Shown one piece after another: positions 51,761 to 64,000 of a stretch of DNA of 64,000 bases. Position 1 is the first letter of the stretch. Each line of letters starts with the position of its first letter. Location of the stretch: the NCBI RefSeq assembly GCF_910591885.1, contig NC_063274.1:6386001-6450000 (forward strand), written 5' to 3'. The DNA is from Bombus terrestris. Lineage: Eukaryota > Arthropoda > Insecta > Hymenoptera > Apidae. A model generated the notes under the pieces. That model was not told the DNA's origin. It made no database searches and saw only the letters and a list, made by a program, of their open reading frames with translations. Both the position numbers and the translations under genes were made by a program.

Positions 51761-54700
51761 GGTATGGGAGACTCGTAACGCGTTCCCCTGTTTCGGAATT
51801 CGGTACAGAGTTCGAGAGTGGACGGCCTCGAGAAGGAACGGTGGGAATGACGGCCGTAACGATTCAAATTACTAATCGCGGCTCTCGCGTGCTCGCGAGA
51901 CCAGGGATACGTCTGTTTCTGGCCCCGCGAATTGTAGCATTCGAGCTGGCGGCCTCGTGAACGGCCCCAGACCGCGGAATTACTGAAATTACACGTGGGG
52001 CCCTCCCTCTCGGTGACTGCTTCTACTGCCTTCTATAATACTAGCCGACGGTACACGCGTGTCTCTTGTCTCGTTACGTTTTACTTGTTCACATGGTTCG
52101 ATCGGTCTGCGATGCTGATAGAATTTTAGTTTTTTTGATAATAATCGTCGTAATTTAACGATAATACGAAAGAACGTAGGACGAAGAAAGACGGTTCATT
52201 CGGTCCTGGATAACCTTTCCCTTTCCTCTGGGTAAGCTTACGTGGTATAAAGTCGGCCCCTGTCACAAGAAAAGTGACCACGATTACAAGGAAACCACCT
52301 GGAACATTGCGAGAAGGAGGATCGCTGTGAGCGGAAGTTACACGCGTGAAAAGTGCATCCATTCTGCGGGCTTATCGTACGCCACCAGCAACACTACATC
52401 CATTACACCCGTCGCGGTGTTGGTAACGCTACATCAATTCCCTGCAACGTCCTTCACCGACGAACGTCCACTGTATGGCCGAGCGAAATCTAGAAGCTTT
52501 GCCTATCAACCGCGAGCTATAGCGCGCATAAATCTGCGAACACGATCAACGGTGTCGTCGTTCAACTTAGCGATCGTCGGAGGAGACCCAAAGAAAATTC
52601 CGCCCCGAATCATTTTACATTTCAGTGTATTCGAAGTAGACGAGGATCCGACGAACTCGAAGGAAACAACAGGATAATTTTACGTTATAAATAATACGAT
52701 AGCGAAAAATTAACAAAGAAGAATAAAAAAGATTCTCACGAAAGCGTGTCTCGCGTCGAGCACACCAACAAAAGTGGAGAGTAGCAGGAATGGCGAAGTA
52801 CCAACTTTAAACCCATCAACCAGAAACGTTGCAAATCGAAACAAAAGAAAAGATCCCCGCCCTTCCCCTATGACCTCCTCTTCCAGAAACTTCCTCCAGC
52901 CTCTCGGTCTCCAGTTCCATCAGCAGCGTAGAATGCTAATTACCGCCTCTCGCGGTCGTGATCGCGCTCGATGGAAACGCGTTTCACGTTCGCAGAACGA
53001 ACCAACGTACAAACGAACGACTGGACGAAGGAGGGAAAGAGCGGTCGATCCCCGAAGATGACGACGAGTATCCAGCTGTCCCTCAGTGGCAGTGGGAAGA
53101 AGCCAGCCATCTCGAGGACGCCTCGAAGCCTGGATGCTCGCGCGGCCCGTTTCTTCCTCGGCAGGGGCAGCCATTATATAGTAGTAAATATCGTAACGAC
53201 CGTTCTCTGGTCCGCGCGACCAAGCACGACCAGTCTAACGCGCAGCCGCTAACCACGAGTAATTATGTAATTGCCGAAGAATTACTTACCGGACTCGATG
53301 GACCCGCGGCCCGTCATTCAGTGACATTCCGTCCTTTTTACGAGGCTCTGAGTGGCGGGTCGTTGTCTTCGGCCTTCTCTCCCTCTCCCTCTTCACATTC
53401 TTCCATTTCCACCACGAAGATCCAGCGTTGTCCTGTTCTTCGTGTTCCTCGTCTCGCTTCCGGCCCCACAGTCCCCGTATCTCTCTCGCGTGATATCCCG
53501 ACGTTCGAGTCGCGCTGGACGCGGCAGCTGTTCGCCCCATAGCTTGTAACTAACTCGTTCCCTCGGTTTTATACCGGCACTTTTCTAATTTTGACCGGCC
53601 GCCGCGAACCGTGAGAGACGCGAGACGCGGGGATCGTTTTACTGCCGAACAGGAAAGAGAGGATGCAATTGCGCGTCGGTTGAACATCGTTCGCCGCGAA
53701 ATCGCGCAGTCCCCCTTCTCTTCCGGGCCGCCAACCGAGCTCGATTCGAACGCGTTTCGATGTTCCTTTTTACGTTAACGTCGATCGGGGTAAATGTCGA
53801 AGGCTGTTTGGGTTCTTGGACGTCGCTTCCTTGAAAAGTCGCAAGATTTCGATGGCTTTTGGTAGCCGATTTTTTTTTTTAATCCTTTGTGGTTTCGTTT
53901 GAAAGAGTTGTATATTAGTTTGGAACGAGTTTCGTCAGATTCGCTGCGAACGTTATTATCTCGTTCGCTGATGCAGAAGCTACAGCTATAAATTTGTAAC
54001 GTGTGCGTGCAAAATTTATTGCGTATGATATTATACCTATCGTAGTACGCGACAATAATAACATAATCGACAAGAAAATTGCTTTCAGTATCTCAAAAGA
54101 ATATTCTTCCCTGTAAGGACTAACCTCGGTTCTTTAAGCTCCACTATCGTGCAAAGGAGTATTAAAAAATTAACATGAAAGTATTCAGTGACATACGGAG
54201 TAGTATGCAGTCACCCTCGCTCTCCAAACCGAATCGAAAAAATACCGATTAAACCTTTAGCCAGCCTTCGAGGGGGATGCACGAAGTCGTTTTTACCCCG
54301 TGGCTCTAAAGAAGCGTTCAAAGCGATCGAGGGTAGTGTACTAAGAGGGTGAGGGTGGTGGTGGCGGCATGTCCGGCCATTAATTCAACGTGGAACCGTA
54401 TTGCGCGTTGATTACAGCTTCCGCGCAAAAATGCCAGGCACTTTGCGCTGCCGTCTGTGTCCGATTAGCGAGTACAATGCTTCTCGCGTACTTAAGCCTC
54501 GCGCGATAATATCGACCCTTTTCACGAGAGGACTCGCCGCAATTTTACCGTCACACCCGTGCCCGCCGCGGTTGATGCATTAGCGCGATTATGGAGGCCC
54601 AATTTGTTGCCGTTGCGGATAACGGCCTGTTATCGATGGCCACGATCGTGCAGCTTTGTGCACGCCACGCGAACCCAACGCGAACCTACACGCGGTTACG

Positions 54701-57160
54701 CTACTCTCGACTTATGATCGCGTCCTGCCACGAGCCACGACCTGTCGCTCGACGCGATCCTACGGACTTCCGTTCGATTAAACCACCCCCTTTCAATCTT
54801 TTCGGCCAAATCTTTCCTTCTTCGATGCGTATCTAGGATTTTTTGCAAGATTACTATCACTCGCTTACCCTAAGATCTTTTATTTCAGACTTTTTGTAAT
54901 TACGCGGATAAATAGGATTATAGTTAAATCGGGTTTCTTTCCTCGATGGTTGTCTATATAATATAATTAAATACGTAGAAGGGAGGGACGCATATGGGTC
55001 CATAGTTATGCCGAAATCGAATTACAGTAATTTCAATTTCGATGATCGATACAGCGATTGCTTGCTAATGATTCCTAGCAGGTGCACGGCGAAGCTATTT
55101 AGAGAAGGGAACAAGTTTTGACCAAATGGTATAGGACCGTGGATTACGCGTATCTTCTTCTTCGATTACGCAAATTGTACGCAACCTTGTACTTTTCTTT
55201 ATCGATATTAATTTTAAATCGAATCCGAACGTCTCTATCGATGTCCTTTTTCCTTTATTTCCTTCTTTATCCTTGCGTTACGAATGACACCGAGCGAATT
55301 ATAGAATTTGCTCGGTCGCTTGATATTTTCGCAGAGAAGCACAGATAAACTTTGATTCCGCAGCTTTGCCATCTCTTTCTACGACAGAGCGACTGCGGCA
55401 AATTTCTCACGACAGTCCCGCCATCGAGTCCGAAGGGAAAGAGAAGACGTGAAATAAAAAAATTCGCTGAACGTGTCAACAATGAGGCGTTAAACTCGGT
55501 CCCAGAGTCCTCGACAAAAGAGAGTTCGGTGAACGAACTTGGTCCGAAAGAATCGCGTGTCTTCGGTCGATTCGAACGGAAGCAAAAATCGCGTCGCGTC
55601 TCCAAGATCGGCCGCGAAATTGTCGCGTTTAACGGTGCTGCCCATGGCTCGGACTTCTCACGACATTTTGTTTTTCTCCACGTAGAAGCCAAGCTGCCCA
55701 AATATGGATGACATTGATATTCCACGGTTAAAATTTATAATAGTACCTTGGTTTCAGTTGGCACAGAGCTGCAGTTCGATGCGCGACAATCGCCGATACC
55801 AGATGGCTCGGGTGCATCGCGTGCAATGTGATTCCAACTGACGTGAGGTCGCACCGGAAAAGCCCTGTGGTCGCTCGAAATTTCGCATGAATCTCGACTA
55901 CAGCGTTGCCTCCACGGGTTTCCAGTTCTTTATAGAATGGTGTTACCGATGGGACAGAATGTGAAGCGACAAAATTGGACGTTTCCTTGATGGGAATATT
56001 GGTTGGTTGAGATCGAGGGAATATTCATTACGCAACTGTTATACTCGTTGTATCATTTGGACACGTAGAAATTTACTATACCTCATAACGGCACATAAAA
56101 TTCATGCCATGTGACAAAGTAAAAATTGCGCGGTACCCGGACATTACAGTTAATCACCGTGAAGTATCGGGGCAGGTTCAAAGGTTATTAATTTAACTAG
56201 CTGTCTAATCGAGCTATCCTCGTAAACCAATTACTCGTGACACTCGTCCAAGGTATCCTTAAAACAAATACCTCTATTCCGTCGGACAGGTATCCTTCCC
56301 ATGCACCGTACACGGTATCCCTGATCGTTAAAATCAAGCCCGTGCCTCGAATTTTAATAAGGAAGCGGCCTGCCACACGCGGCCCGTCAACGAATAAATT
56401 GATTTACAAGTGAGTTCTCTCGTCAGAGCGTTCGTTCCAATCTTCGTCGGCATGGCGAACACTTGGTACTAAGGCTCGTCGTTCCTCGGTAAACATCGAA
56501 CGACCGCCTTTTAATTTGCCAACGAAATTCCGGCCATCCGGCCGGATATTCCTTCCGCGGGCGTAATTCCTGAGCCCACGGGCGTTTCGAGATTGCAGCA
56601 ATCTAACAATAAGTGAGCAACTTCGATCGTGATTAATTTTCAACTTGCGGGACGATTTATGTGCCGGTTTTTTTTTTGTCTGCCTTCGAGAATTTTGGTG
56701 AACGCGAGAAGGGATTCGAAAGATCGGTTTGCCTTAAATTTTATATCGAACGATGAGGTTCTTTTTGTGTGAAATTGTTTTGGGAGAAATGTGAATTTAT
56801 AATTTATTTTCCTTTGCGTTGCGTGGGGTTTCGAAAATTTAAAATTTTATCAGCGACCGCTCTGCGGCCTGTAACAATTTTAATTTATAATTCTCGGTTG
56901 GATCGTTAACACCTTTTAAACCTAAATGTCGAGTTAAGTCATAGTTATCGAGTGACGATGTTGTTTTAAGAGAAATTTCTGTTTACTTCGTACGTATGGA
57001 TCATTTGGCAAGTAAAAGCGAAAATTTGTTATAAAGCCGCTGCGAAATGAGGTCACTTCGTCTCGAATTTCAATATGTAAAACGACTCGATAACCTGCAT
57101 TCCATAACAGTTAAACTAACCGTGAGACTTCGTTATTTTTCTTATTATTCTAATTACACA

Positions 57161-57675
57161 GGATGTCACCGGACAGGGAGCGCCGCAGGGCGATTCGAAG
57201 TCATTCGACGAGTTTCATTATCGTTGTTGTCGTTAAATTTACATATTGCACGAGATAATTGGACGCATCGATGATACGACTATATTCCTCCATTAAGAGT
57301 GTCAAGACGCATTTATATCGACTCGTAAGCAAAGATAAAACCGATGTTACATTCTAATTTAACGTTAAGTAGGTATGGAAATTCTGTAGGTGATTTTCAC
57401 TGCGTACGTACGTATATGTCGAATACAATGCGTGCGATAAGATCGTAACGAACGCTAAACGATATTATTGCAGACTTTTTCGAAACGAACGATTTTGTTG
57501 CAATACGAGCTTTATCGAAGACAGATTTAATAAAACTTAAAAATACGTCTGTGATATAAGAAGCATATATCTCTCGAAATAACGACTTCAAAATATATTA
57601 ATTTTAGTATAAATATAATATAAAATAGGGGTACAGTTACGGGAATGACTTTCGAAGAAGATGCAAACGAGACAC
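57161..57675. mobile_element. Possible short inverted-repeat element (MITE-like relic)
   Basis: The left end reads ACAGGATGTCAC and then TTCGAAGTCATTC. The right end, read inward on the - strand, is ATACGGGGTGTCTC and then TTCGAAAGTCATTC. The paired motifs in opposite orientation about 515 bp apart resemble the ends of small insect DNA elements. Matches are short and spacing between the motifs differs by a few bases, so this is tentative. Confidence 0.3.
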
Positions 57676-60600
57676 CCCGTATATGCGTGCGCGTGAACGT
57701 GTTAACGATCGCGTAATAACGATAAAGGTGGGCAAGACTGTTACCATTAATGACCGTTAGGCTCGTTCCAGACGGCATTAAAACAGCCTCATTACGACAA
57801 TAAAGATACACCTTCTATGGGGATTGCCTGTCATCTGCGATTTGGTCGTTCCCCCTTCGAGGAAACAACGATGGCGTATATCCTGGAAAACGATGTAAAA
57901 CCTTTTTTTGTTTTCTCCGTGAAACCTGCGGGATTGCGTTCGAAAGGAGTCGCCGTGGGAATATGGAAATTTCTTTCGAGGAGACAGGAACTCGATTTCC
58001 TGTCGCTCCGTGAAGCACTAATTTAGATTAAGGTCATTAATTTAATGTTTTAGGGTAAATAATTTTCGCAGATCAATGCCAAGATATATTTAATGATTAA
58101 GACATTAATAGAGGACACCTGAGAAACACGAAGAACATAAGCAAAGAAAACTTCATAATATTGTCAGGTAAAACGGAACACAAAAATGAAAGGTAGAATA
58201 AGTAACATCAATTACTGTAGAATACCACAAATTCATAGAATACTGTACAATTGATAATTAGATATTCTAATATATAATTTCCTAAGAAATTCTTTCTACA
58301 AAATAAAACATGAATTCTTAAGCAACGGCTGATCTGTCCCACTTTCGAGGATCTAAAAATGTTAGAAACGCAAAGGCACTTTTGAACCACGAACGAACTG
58401 CGAACAAACGAGTAATTTCGTTGCTTAAAAATTTCTCCTCACCTTCCAGCCAGAGCCGGAAACGCGTCTATTCGTTTCGGAATGCGAAATTGATGCGGAT
58501 CGGACGCGGGGCGACGATTAGAAGCAGCTCAGCGCGCGGCATCGAAATCGAGCTGCGGATCGATAGATCGCCGCGCGGCGATAAAGCAACACGCTCGTTC
58601 GTGGATCCTCTGGACGGTGCACGGTCCGCGCGAGGGCAGAGGCCGGATGGGACGCGACATGTGCACGACGCCGAAATTACCGTGGTGATTTTTATCTCGG
58701 CCGAGATACGACCGGCCGATATTCACGGTTCGACATGGAAGCTCGCCTGCGGCGTCTGATTAAACGACCGACTGGCCACGCTTCTAACGTGTATTTAGAG
58801 CGCGCCTGTGCACGCTGCGGACCAGGTACCTGCTTGCACCGCGTCGATTAGCCACGGCACGGCGTGCAGCATATATCGTGCCTTCGATTGGCGTACCCAT
58901 CGTCGTCCATTTTCTCCAGGATAGAGTTTCTGCGGGTTAGATGGTGGGGCTGTTGTCCGTAGTTTACAAGGTGAAAGCATTCAGGGATTTAGGGAAGACG
59001 CGTGATGTATCAGGAAGGTATCCTGATGCGTTTATAATGTAACTGTGTGTTGCGGCTGACATTTACATACATATGTATCTGTATACATATTTAATCACGT
59101 AGATAGCATAATTACACCACCTGTGTGTTGTCGGAATCGAGATCGATGCGATAAGTATTCACCTAATTTAAAGTTGACACAAAAAACGGTCATTCTTTAT
59201 ACGTGTCAACCTATCAGTTTTCCTATGTGTTTATGATGTATTACTATGTTTAAGGAAGGTAGACCTTCGTAATGGAAAAGCAGAAGGTCGCGTATTACGT
59301 ACTTGCAAAATTATACACAATTGTACAAATTTACGCGCAATAAACGCCAACGATGCGTTTAATAATCGAAGAATAGAAATTGTATACCTAGCAAAATTTT
59401 AAATCGATGGCACAAATTTAACTACAGTAAAGTCTATGTACTTCAACGTTACAAATTTTATAGCTGCCTTAATCACTGCAATTGAAACTACGAAATGTAA
59501 TTACGCGCATGAATATGCGATAAAGTGAAACAGAAGGCAGAGGCGAACTTGGGAAAAAGCTTCAACGAAACGAAATTATTCCGTCGTAGGTGGTCCGATC
59601 TTTTTCTTCCAATAATACGTAAGTATTATGAACCTTGATTATCCACATTTCCAGCGACATATTGAACGACCTCTCGATCGTAAACATCTCGAAAAGTTCT
59701 CGCAAACGAGTTTGGTGGCTCGATTATTTAACTGATTTCGGTTAATTTTAATCAACTTTCACGATTAAATGGAAATTACCGCAGGAAGCAATTATTTCAT
59801 CACGCGTAATAGCAACGAACACAACTATCGGCCGTTGCGTTTATTCGCATACGTTATCGTCATTCTTTCGTTCGAAATCTGGAAGCGTTTCATTTTTTCA
59901 AATAATTGAACAACTATGGTAATTTGTACGCCATCGTCCATTCCTCATCCCCTTTCCAAAGAATAATAATAAATTTCTTCGATGTACATATAATCAACGT
60001 CCTACCGGATATCTCGAAATTGTGAAATACGTGAATTTCGAATTTTTTCTATTTCGTACAGCGTACCGATAATTCCCAATTATTACAGCTATCACGTACA
60101 GTTACTGCGAAATGTAACGACTCATAACCGCTATTAATAAGTATCGTTCCTCGATCACTTTCATGCCAAATGGTAGCTTCTGGTGAAAACGATCGAAGTA
60201 ACAAAAGAATGCCATGGAAGCGTACGCTACACTCGGTTATTTCTACAGTATGCTCTATCATCGAGTATTTATGTCTTAATAAATAAAATGTTAAGAGCGA
60301 AGAAAACGCGAAACAATGTTTGTTTATTATCTAGAATAAAATAATTCTCCTTAAGAGGCTAATATCTACTTAACCTTACCCCATGATTTATAAAATGTCC
60401 AAATACTCCGATCGTCTTCCTATCTATTTTCGTATTATTAAAATATTTTCCTACTTTGTATTTACGTGCTTGGTAAATATTTTACTAGACACTTTGATGC
60501 TGAATCAACAGAGAAAGAAGAGAATAGTAGCTACGCGAAAGACGTTATTACAAATTCCTCTGATCCATAATAATTACGACCAAAACTACCCTAACATCGC

Positions 60601-63600
60601 GTGGCGTCTAATTCGCCTTTGAAGATAGCGATCTTCGGCTCGCAGGTGCATTGACACGGTTGTTGGATAGAAACGAGTATTAACAAAATGCGACAGGCTT
60701 CGACGGACACGTTCTCATTGCGTGGAACTCAGATACTCGTTATGACTTTGTCGTTATCGTGGATCGACGATGGGGTTATAATTGAAGGGTAATTTTCGCG
60801 AAAGCGCGCACCTCAAAAGCTGGTAATTTATTATCCCCCGAACGAGGAGCCGTCGTTTTTTCCAGGCTGAATTTGGTAAACGATCCTTTGCGCAGAGCTG
60901 TACGCTTGTCACTGCGAATCTCGCGTTTCCAACGTTTTTTTCCTCGTTCCTTTTCCCTCGTCGAAGGATCTCGCGGTTTTTGACGAACGCCCGTCGATTT
61001 TTTAAACCGCTTCTCAAACGAGTGAAATTCGTTGTCCGGAATTCGACTCGGGTAATTGTCGAAATTATCAGAAGTAGGGTATACGCGGTGATAAATTTAT
61101 TTGAAAGTCGAAAATTGTATTTTCAATTCTTTCCGATTTTTGTAAATGATGATCCGATGACCGTGTAATTTGTTTTGTACGTGAAACCGACGATTATATA
61201 GACGATTTAAATATACACGAAATGTTTTGTGAAAATAATAAATAGAAGATAATAACGTTCGTGGAGTGTCTTAATTTTATTAGAAAAAGAGCTAGCGTAG
61301 GTATCATGAAAAAATTGCGCCTTATATTCTCCTCTGAATTGTTTCTTTCTATCGTAATTTTGGTAACAATTAAGCTCGTTTGCAATTTAGGAATCGTTAC
61401 TAAATGTCATAGATAAAAATGTCGTATCATCCAAACGCGGATTAATTCGTTCGTTTATAGGAATAATTAAAAGAAGCTAATATTTTAGTGTGTTATCGTC
61501 AATGTAAATAATATTCGTCAAGGTAATTATTGCGTTGGATCTCCAGATTCTCGACAGTAATAATGGTATCCTTAACCAATTGCAATTTTAATTACCCGAA
61601 CATTAAGGGGCTCCCATAATAACTGTTACCCGTTAACCATTCGAGTGAGAAATTTCTTGATCGTAAGCGGAGCCTGCGCGTGCCATTAAAAATGAATAAC
61701 GGCGAACACATTTGTCTCTGAAACTGTGAATACGACTGATGGATGATCGGTTCGAACTAACAAAAACTGCAGATGAATCGGGAAACTATGCCTGTTAAAT
61801 ATATCGCGATGCTGCACAATCGAAATAACCTTTGTTATAAATCAATGCGCGTTCACACGTTTCGATCATCTAATTTTGAATCGTCTTGTGCAATTAACAA
61901 AACTCTCCACTCCAACTGCAAATAAACGTAAAACGCATTTACCTCGCGATCGAAAGATGCAACTTTTTCTATCGGATACTCTCGCCTCTAGAGAAAAAGA
62001 GCGTAAAATCGAGAAGATCCATCGTTGCTTCCGGCGCACGCTGGGGCGTATGGAAATGGCTAGGCGGGGGTGGAGGCGACAGGGGTGCGCGGGGATCGAT
62101 GGGCGAGCCAACGTGCACCGGAGACCGCCTTCTCGTTCTTTCGCCGATTTTCTCCTTTTTCTCCACTCGTCCAATCCCTTCTCCCTCCCGTTCCACATCT
62201 CCATCCCCTTTGGCAACCCTCTTGCTCCCACGCTACACCTGTCGTGCGCGTCTCGGAGAAGCGGTAGTAAAATTCTATCCGAGTACGCGTTCTCGGCGCC
62301 GGGCTCGCGGCCTCTAAGCCGCAGCAAATCCATTTATCTCGGGCCTTCGTGGCGAGTCTTTTGTTTTTACGAGCACTAGGCTGGCTTTACTAACTTCTAT
62401 ATGTACCTACATCGAATTTCGCGCCCTTTCGTAGGGAAAGATCGTCGACGTGACTGGCATTGGATTGCTTAGGAATGGGATTTTGTCAATTTGTAAATTG
62501 GTATAGGTAGATGATAGAAATTCGGATATTGTATATAAATATTGTCGATACAAAAGTCTTAGACCGTCTATTTTACTGATTCTACAATGAGAATGAAATA
62601 CCGACGCCATTCAACGATCAGATAGTGAAATAGACGTAACGTTCGTGATCAAAAGGGAAAAGATGTAGGTAACTTTACTGTCTGGTGTTCGACACGTTGG
62701 AATTTGAATCGTTGAGATTAGAGCCAACAATAATATTTATTAAACGATCGTAATTTAAGAGGAAGCAGAGAATCTGCGGCATCTTCTCATCTTGCCAGCT
62801 AAACTAAACGTAGCAGATCGAGGTTCCCTCCCTCTCGAAACAACCCCGTTTCTAATCACGTCTCATCTTCGCGAGTCCTTTCTTTCTCGAAGGATTCGAT
62901 TTCGCGTGTACCCGTTATTAAGCGGCCAGGTCGTACGTTAAGGGTCTCAGGGAATCGAAGGTGCTAATCTAATCTGTCTGGCCGATTAAAGGCCGGCGGT
63001 GAGTTCCGTGAGGGCCAACGCACGAAACCATCTCGTCCACCTCTGGTCCACTTGCACGTAATTAACCATCTCCCTCTTCCCATCGCCGTTACGAACGTTA
63101 CCACGTCGTACCCTCGCCGGGACATTTCTAATTACCACGAAGCAACGATGTCAGCGAATCTTTTTCGTTTGTTTGGAGCTGACAATGGGAGAATCGGCGT
63201 AAGAAAAGGTCGGTCGCCAGGGTCGAGTAACCTTCCACCTTTTCGGTTCTTCTTCCTTGCACGTACTTCACTTGTTTCATTCGGTCTCGTTGTTCGTGTT
63301 GGTGTTCGCGTTGGTTCGCGGCACGAGGATTGGTAGGCGTGCGCGTGCACGCCCGCGAGATCTCTGATAAACGAGCCGGCGTCCCTCGTTTCAAGAGGAT
63401 TTCTTTCGCAGAAAACGAGGTCGAGTGTTCGAGGTCGTAGGCGGGGTCGGTGGTTTTTCGTTTTTCAGCGCGGCCTTTGCGTGGTTCGCTGCGAGAAGCC
63501 ACGCGGGAACACGGTTTCGAGTTTAACGACCGGGGAACGCGTGAACGATCGAGACTTTTTTATAGAGCGTGTGATACTTTGTCAACGGATGCGATCGATG

Positions 63601-64000
63601 TGATCGTTATCAGTGAGAACGGAACGAAAATCTTTTCATTATCTTCCATATCAATTAAATTCCTTTTATCTGTTGGTCAAAATCTGCTTCTTCGAATTGT
63701 GAAGGATACGAATTTGTTACAATTGCAAGTAACAACGAGACGCGTGCATCTGGGCTAAATAGTTGACGACGATATACTTAAACATAGATTCGAAATATTC
63801 TTATTGAAACTGTAGAAAACTCATCGTTATAAAATATAATGATTAATATCAAAAGAAAAAATAACTCTAATCCTTTATTAAAGTTATCGTCAGTGGGATT
63901 TGAAACTTTCAATTACAAATATTAAACTTATCGTTGGAAAGAATGTCCGTCGAAATCTATGTATGTAGCGTGCCATGAAACTCGTGCACCTAAGTACGTT
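57676..64000. other. Gene-free stretch to the window end
   Basis: AT-rich DNA with GC-rich patches at about 58.48-58.76 and 62.04-62.34 kb and a short palindromic ACATACATATGTAT region near 59.06 kb. No gene was recognised. Confidence 0.55.

Larger units (their letters stand above)
42702..57160. other. Long gene-free stretch after Cfap43
   Basis: Starts with the probable Cfap43 3' UTR. GC-rich patches occur at about 46.5-46.9, 50.28-50.78 and 52.95-53.78 kb. All longer open frames sit in these patches, overlap frames on the opposite strand and lack recognisable domains. Confidence 0.55.

Noticed and set aside
1..64000. tRNA, rRNA, CRISPR, known insect microRNA or telomeric TTAGG repeats
   Set aside because: None was recognised by eye. 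A covariance-model scan would be needed to exclude small RNA genes.

Overview
The window reads as nuclear DNA of an insect, most likely a hymenopteran such as a bee. The non-coding DNA is AT-rich and broken by short GC-rich, CpG-rich patches. Introns are mostly 70-400 bp, and the three recognisable genes are typical animal genes. Group assignment is inference from composition and gene style, since no similarity search was possible. Exon models were built by hand from reading frame, intron phase and splice consensus. || Three protein-coding genes are clear. (1) A CAF-1 large-subunit gene (CHAF1A / p150 / Drosophila Caf1-180 type) on the + strand, nine coding exons, 1436-15775, 813 aa, the H3-H4 chaperone used in replication-coupled nucleosome assembly. 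(2) Inside its 11.26-kb fifth intron, on the - strand, a complete KLF15-type Krueppel-like transcription factor gene, five coding exons, 5730-3860, 311 aa, with three C2H2 fingers at the C-terminus. (3) A CFAP43-type ciliary/flagellar WD-repeat and coiled-coil gene on the + strand, eight coding exons, 36102-42701, 1667 aa, close to the length of the vertebrate protein. || Layout: 1-1435 is AT-rich DNA with one weak possible - strand exon. 1436-15775 is CHAF1A with the nested Klf15 and an eight-copy minisatellite (about 10.78-12.0 kb). 15776-36101 has no convincing gene; it holds GC-rich islands, simple repeats, one marginal 200-codon frame and a 1.6-kb element with long inverted terminal arms (27752-29333). 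36102-42701 is Cfap43. 42702-64000 again has no recognisable gene, only GC-rich patches, simple repeats and a possible 0.5-kb inverted-repeat element near 57.2-57.7 kb. || The genes have no obvious shared pathway. CHAF1A is expected in dividing cells, KLF15 as a tissue-specific regulator (nephrocytes in Drosophila) and CFAP43 in sperm flagella. The most interesting structure is the antisense gene inside the CHAF1A intron. Next come two same-motif GC-AG introns in Cfap43, a NAGNAG acceptor that changes a poly-alanine run in Klf15, the higher-order SSL pattern of the minisatellite, and the long-armed inverted-repeat element. No tRNA, rRNA, known microRNA or complete transposase gene was recognised by eye.
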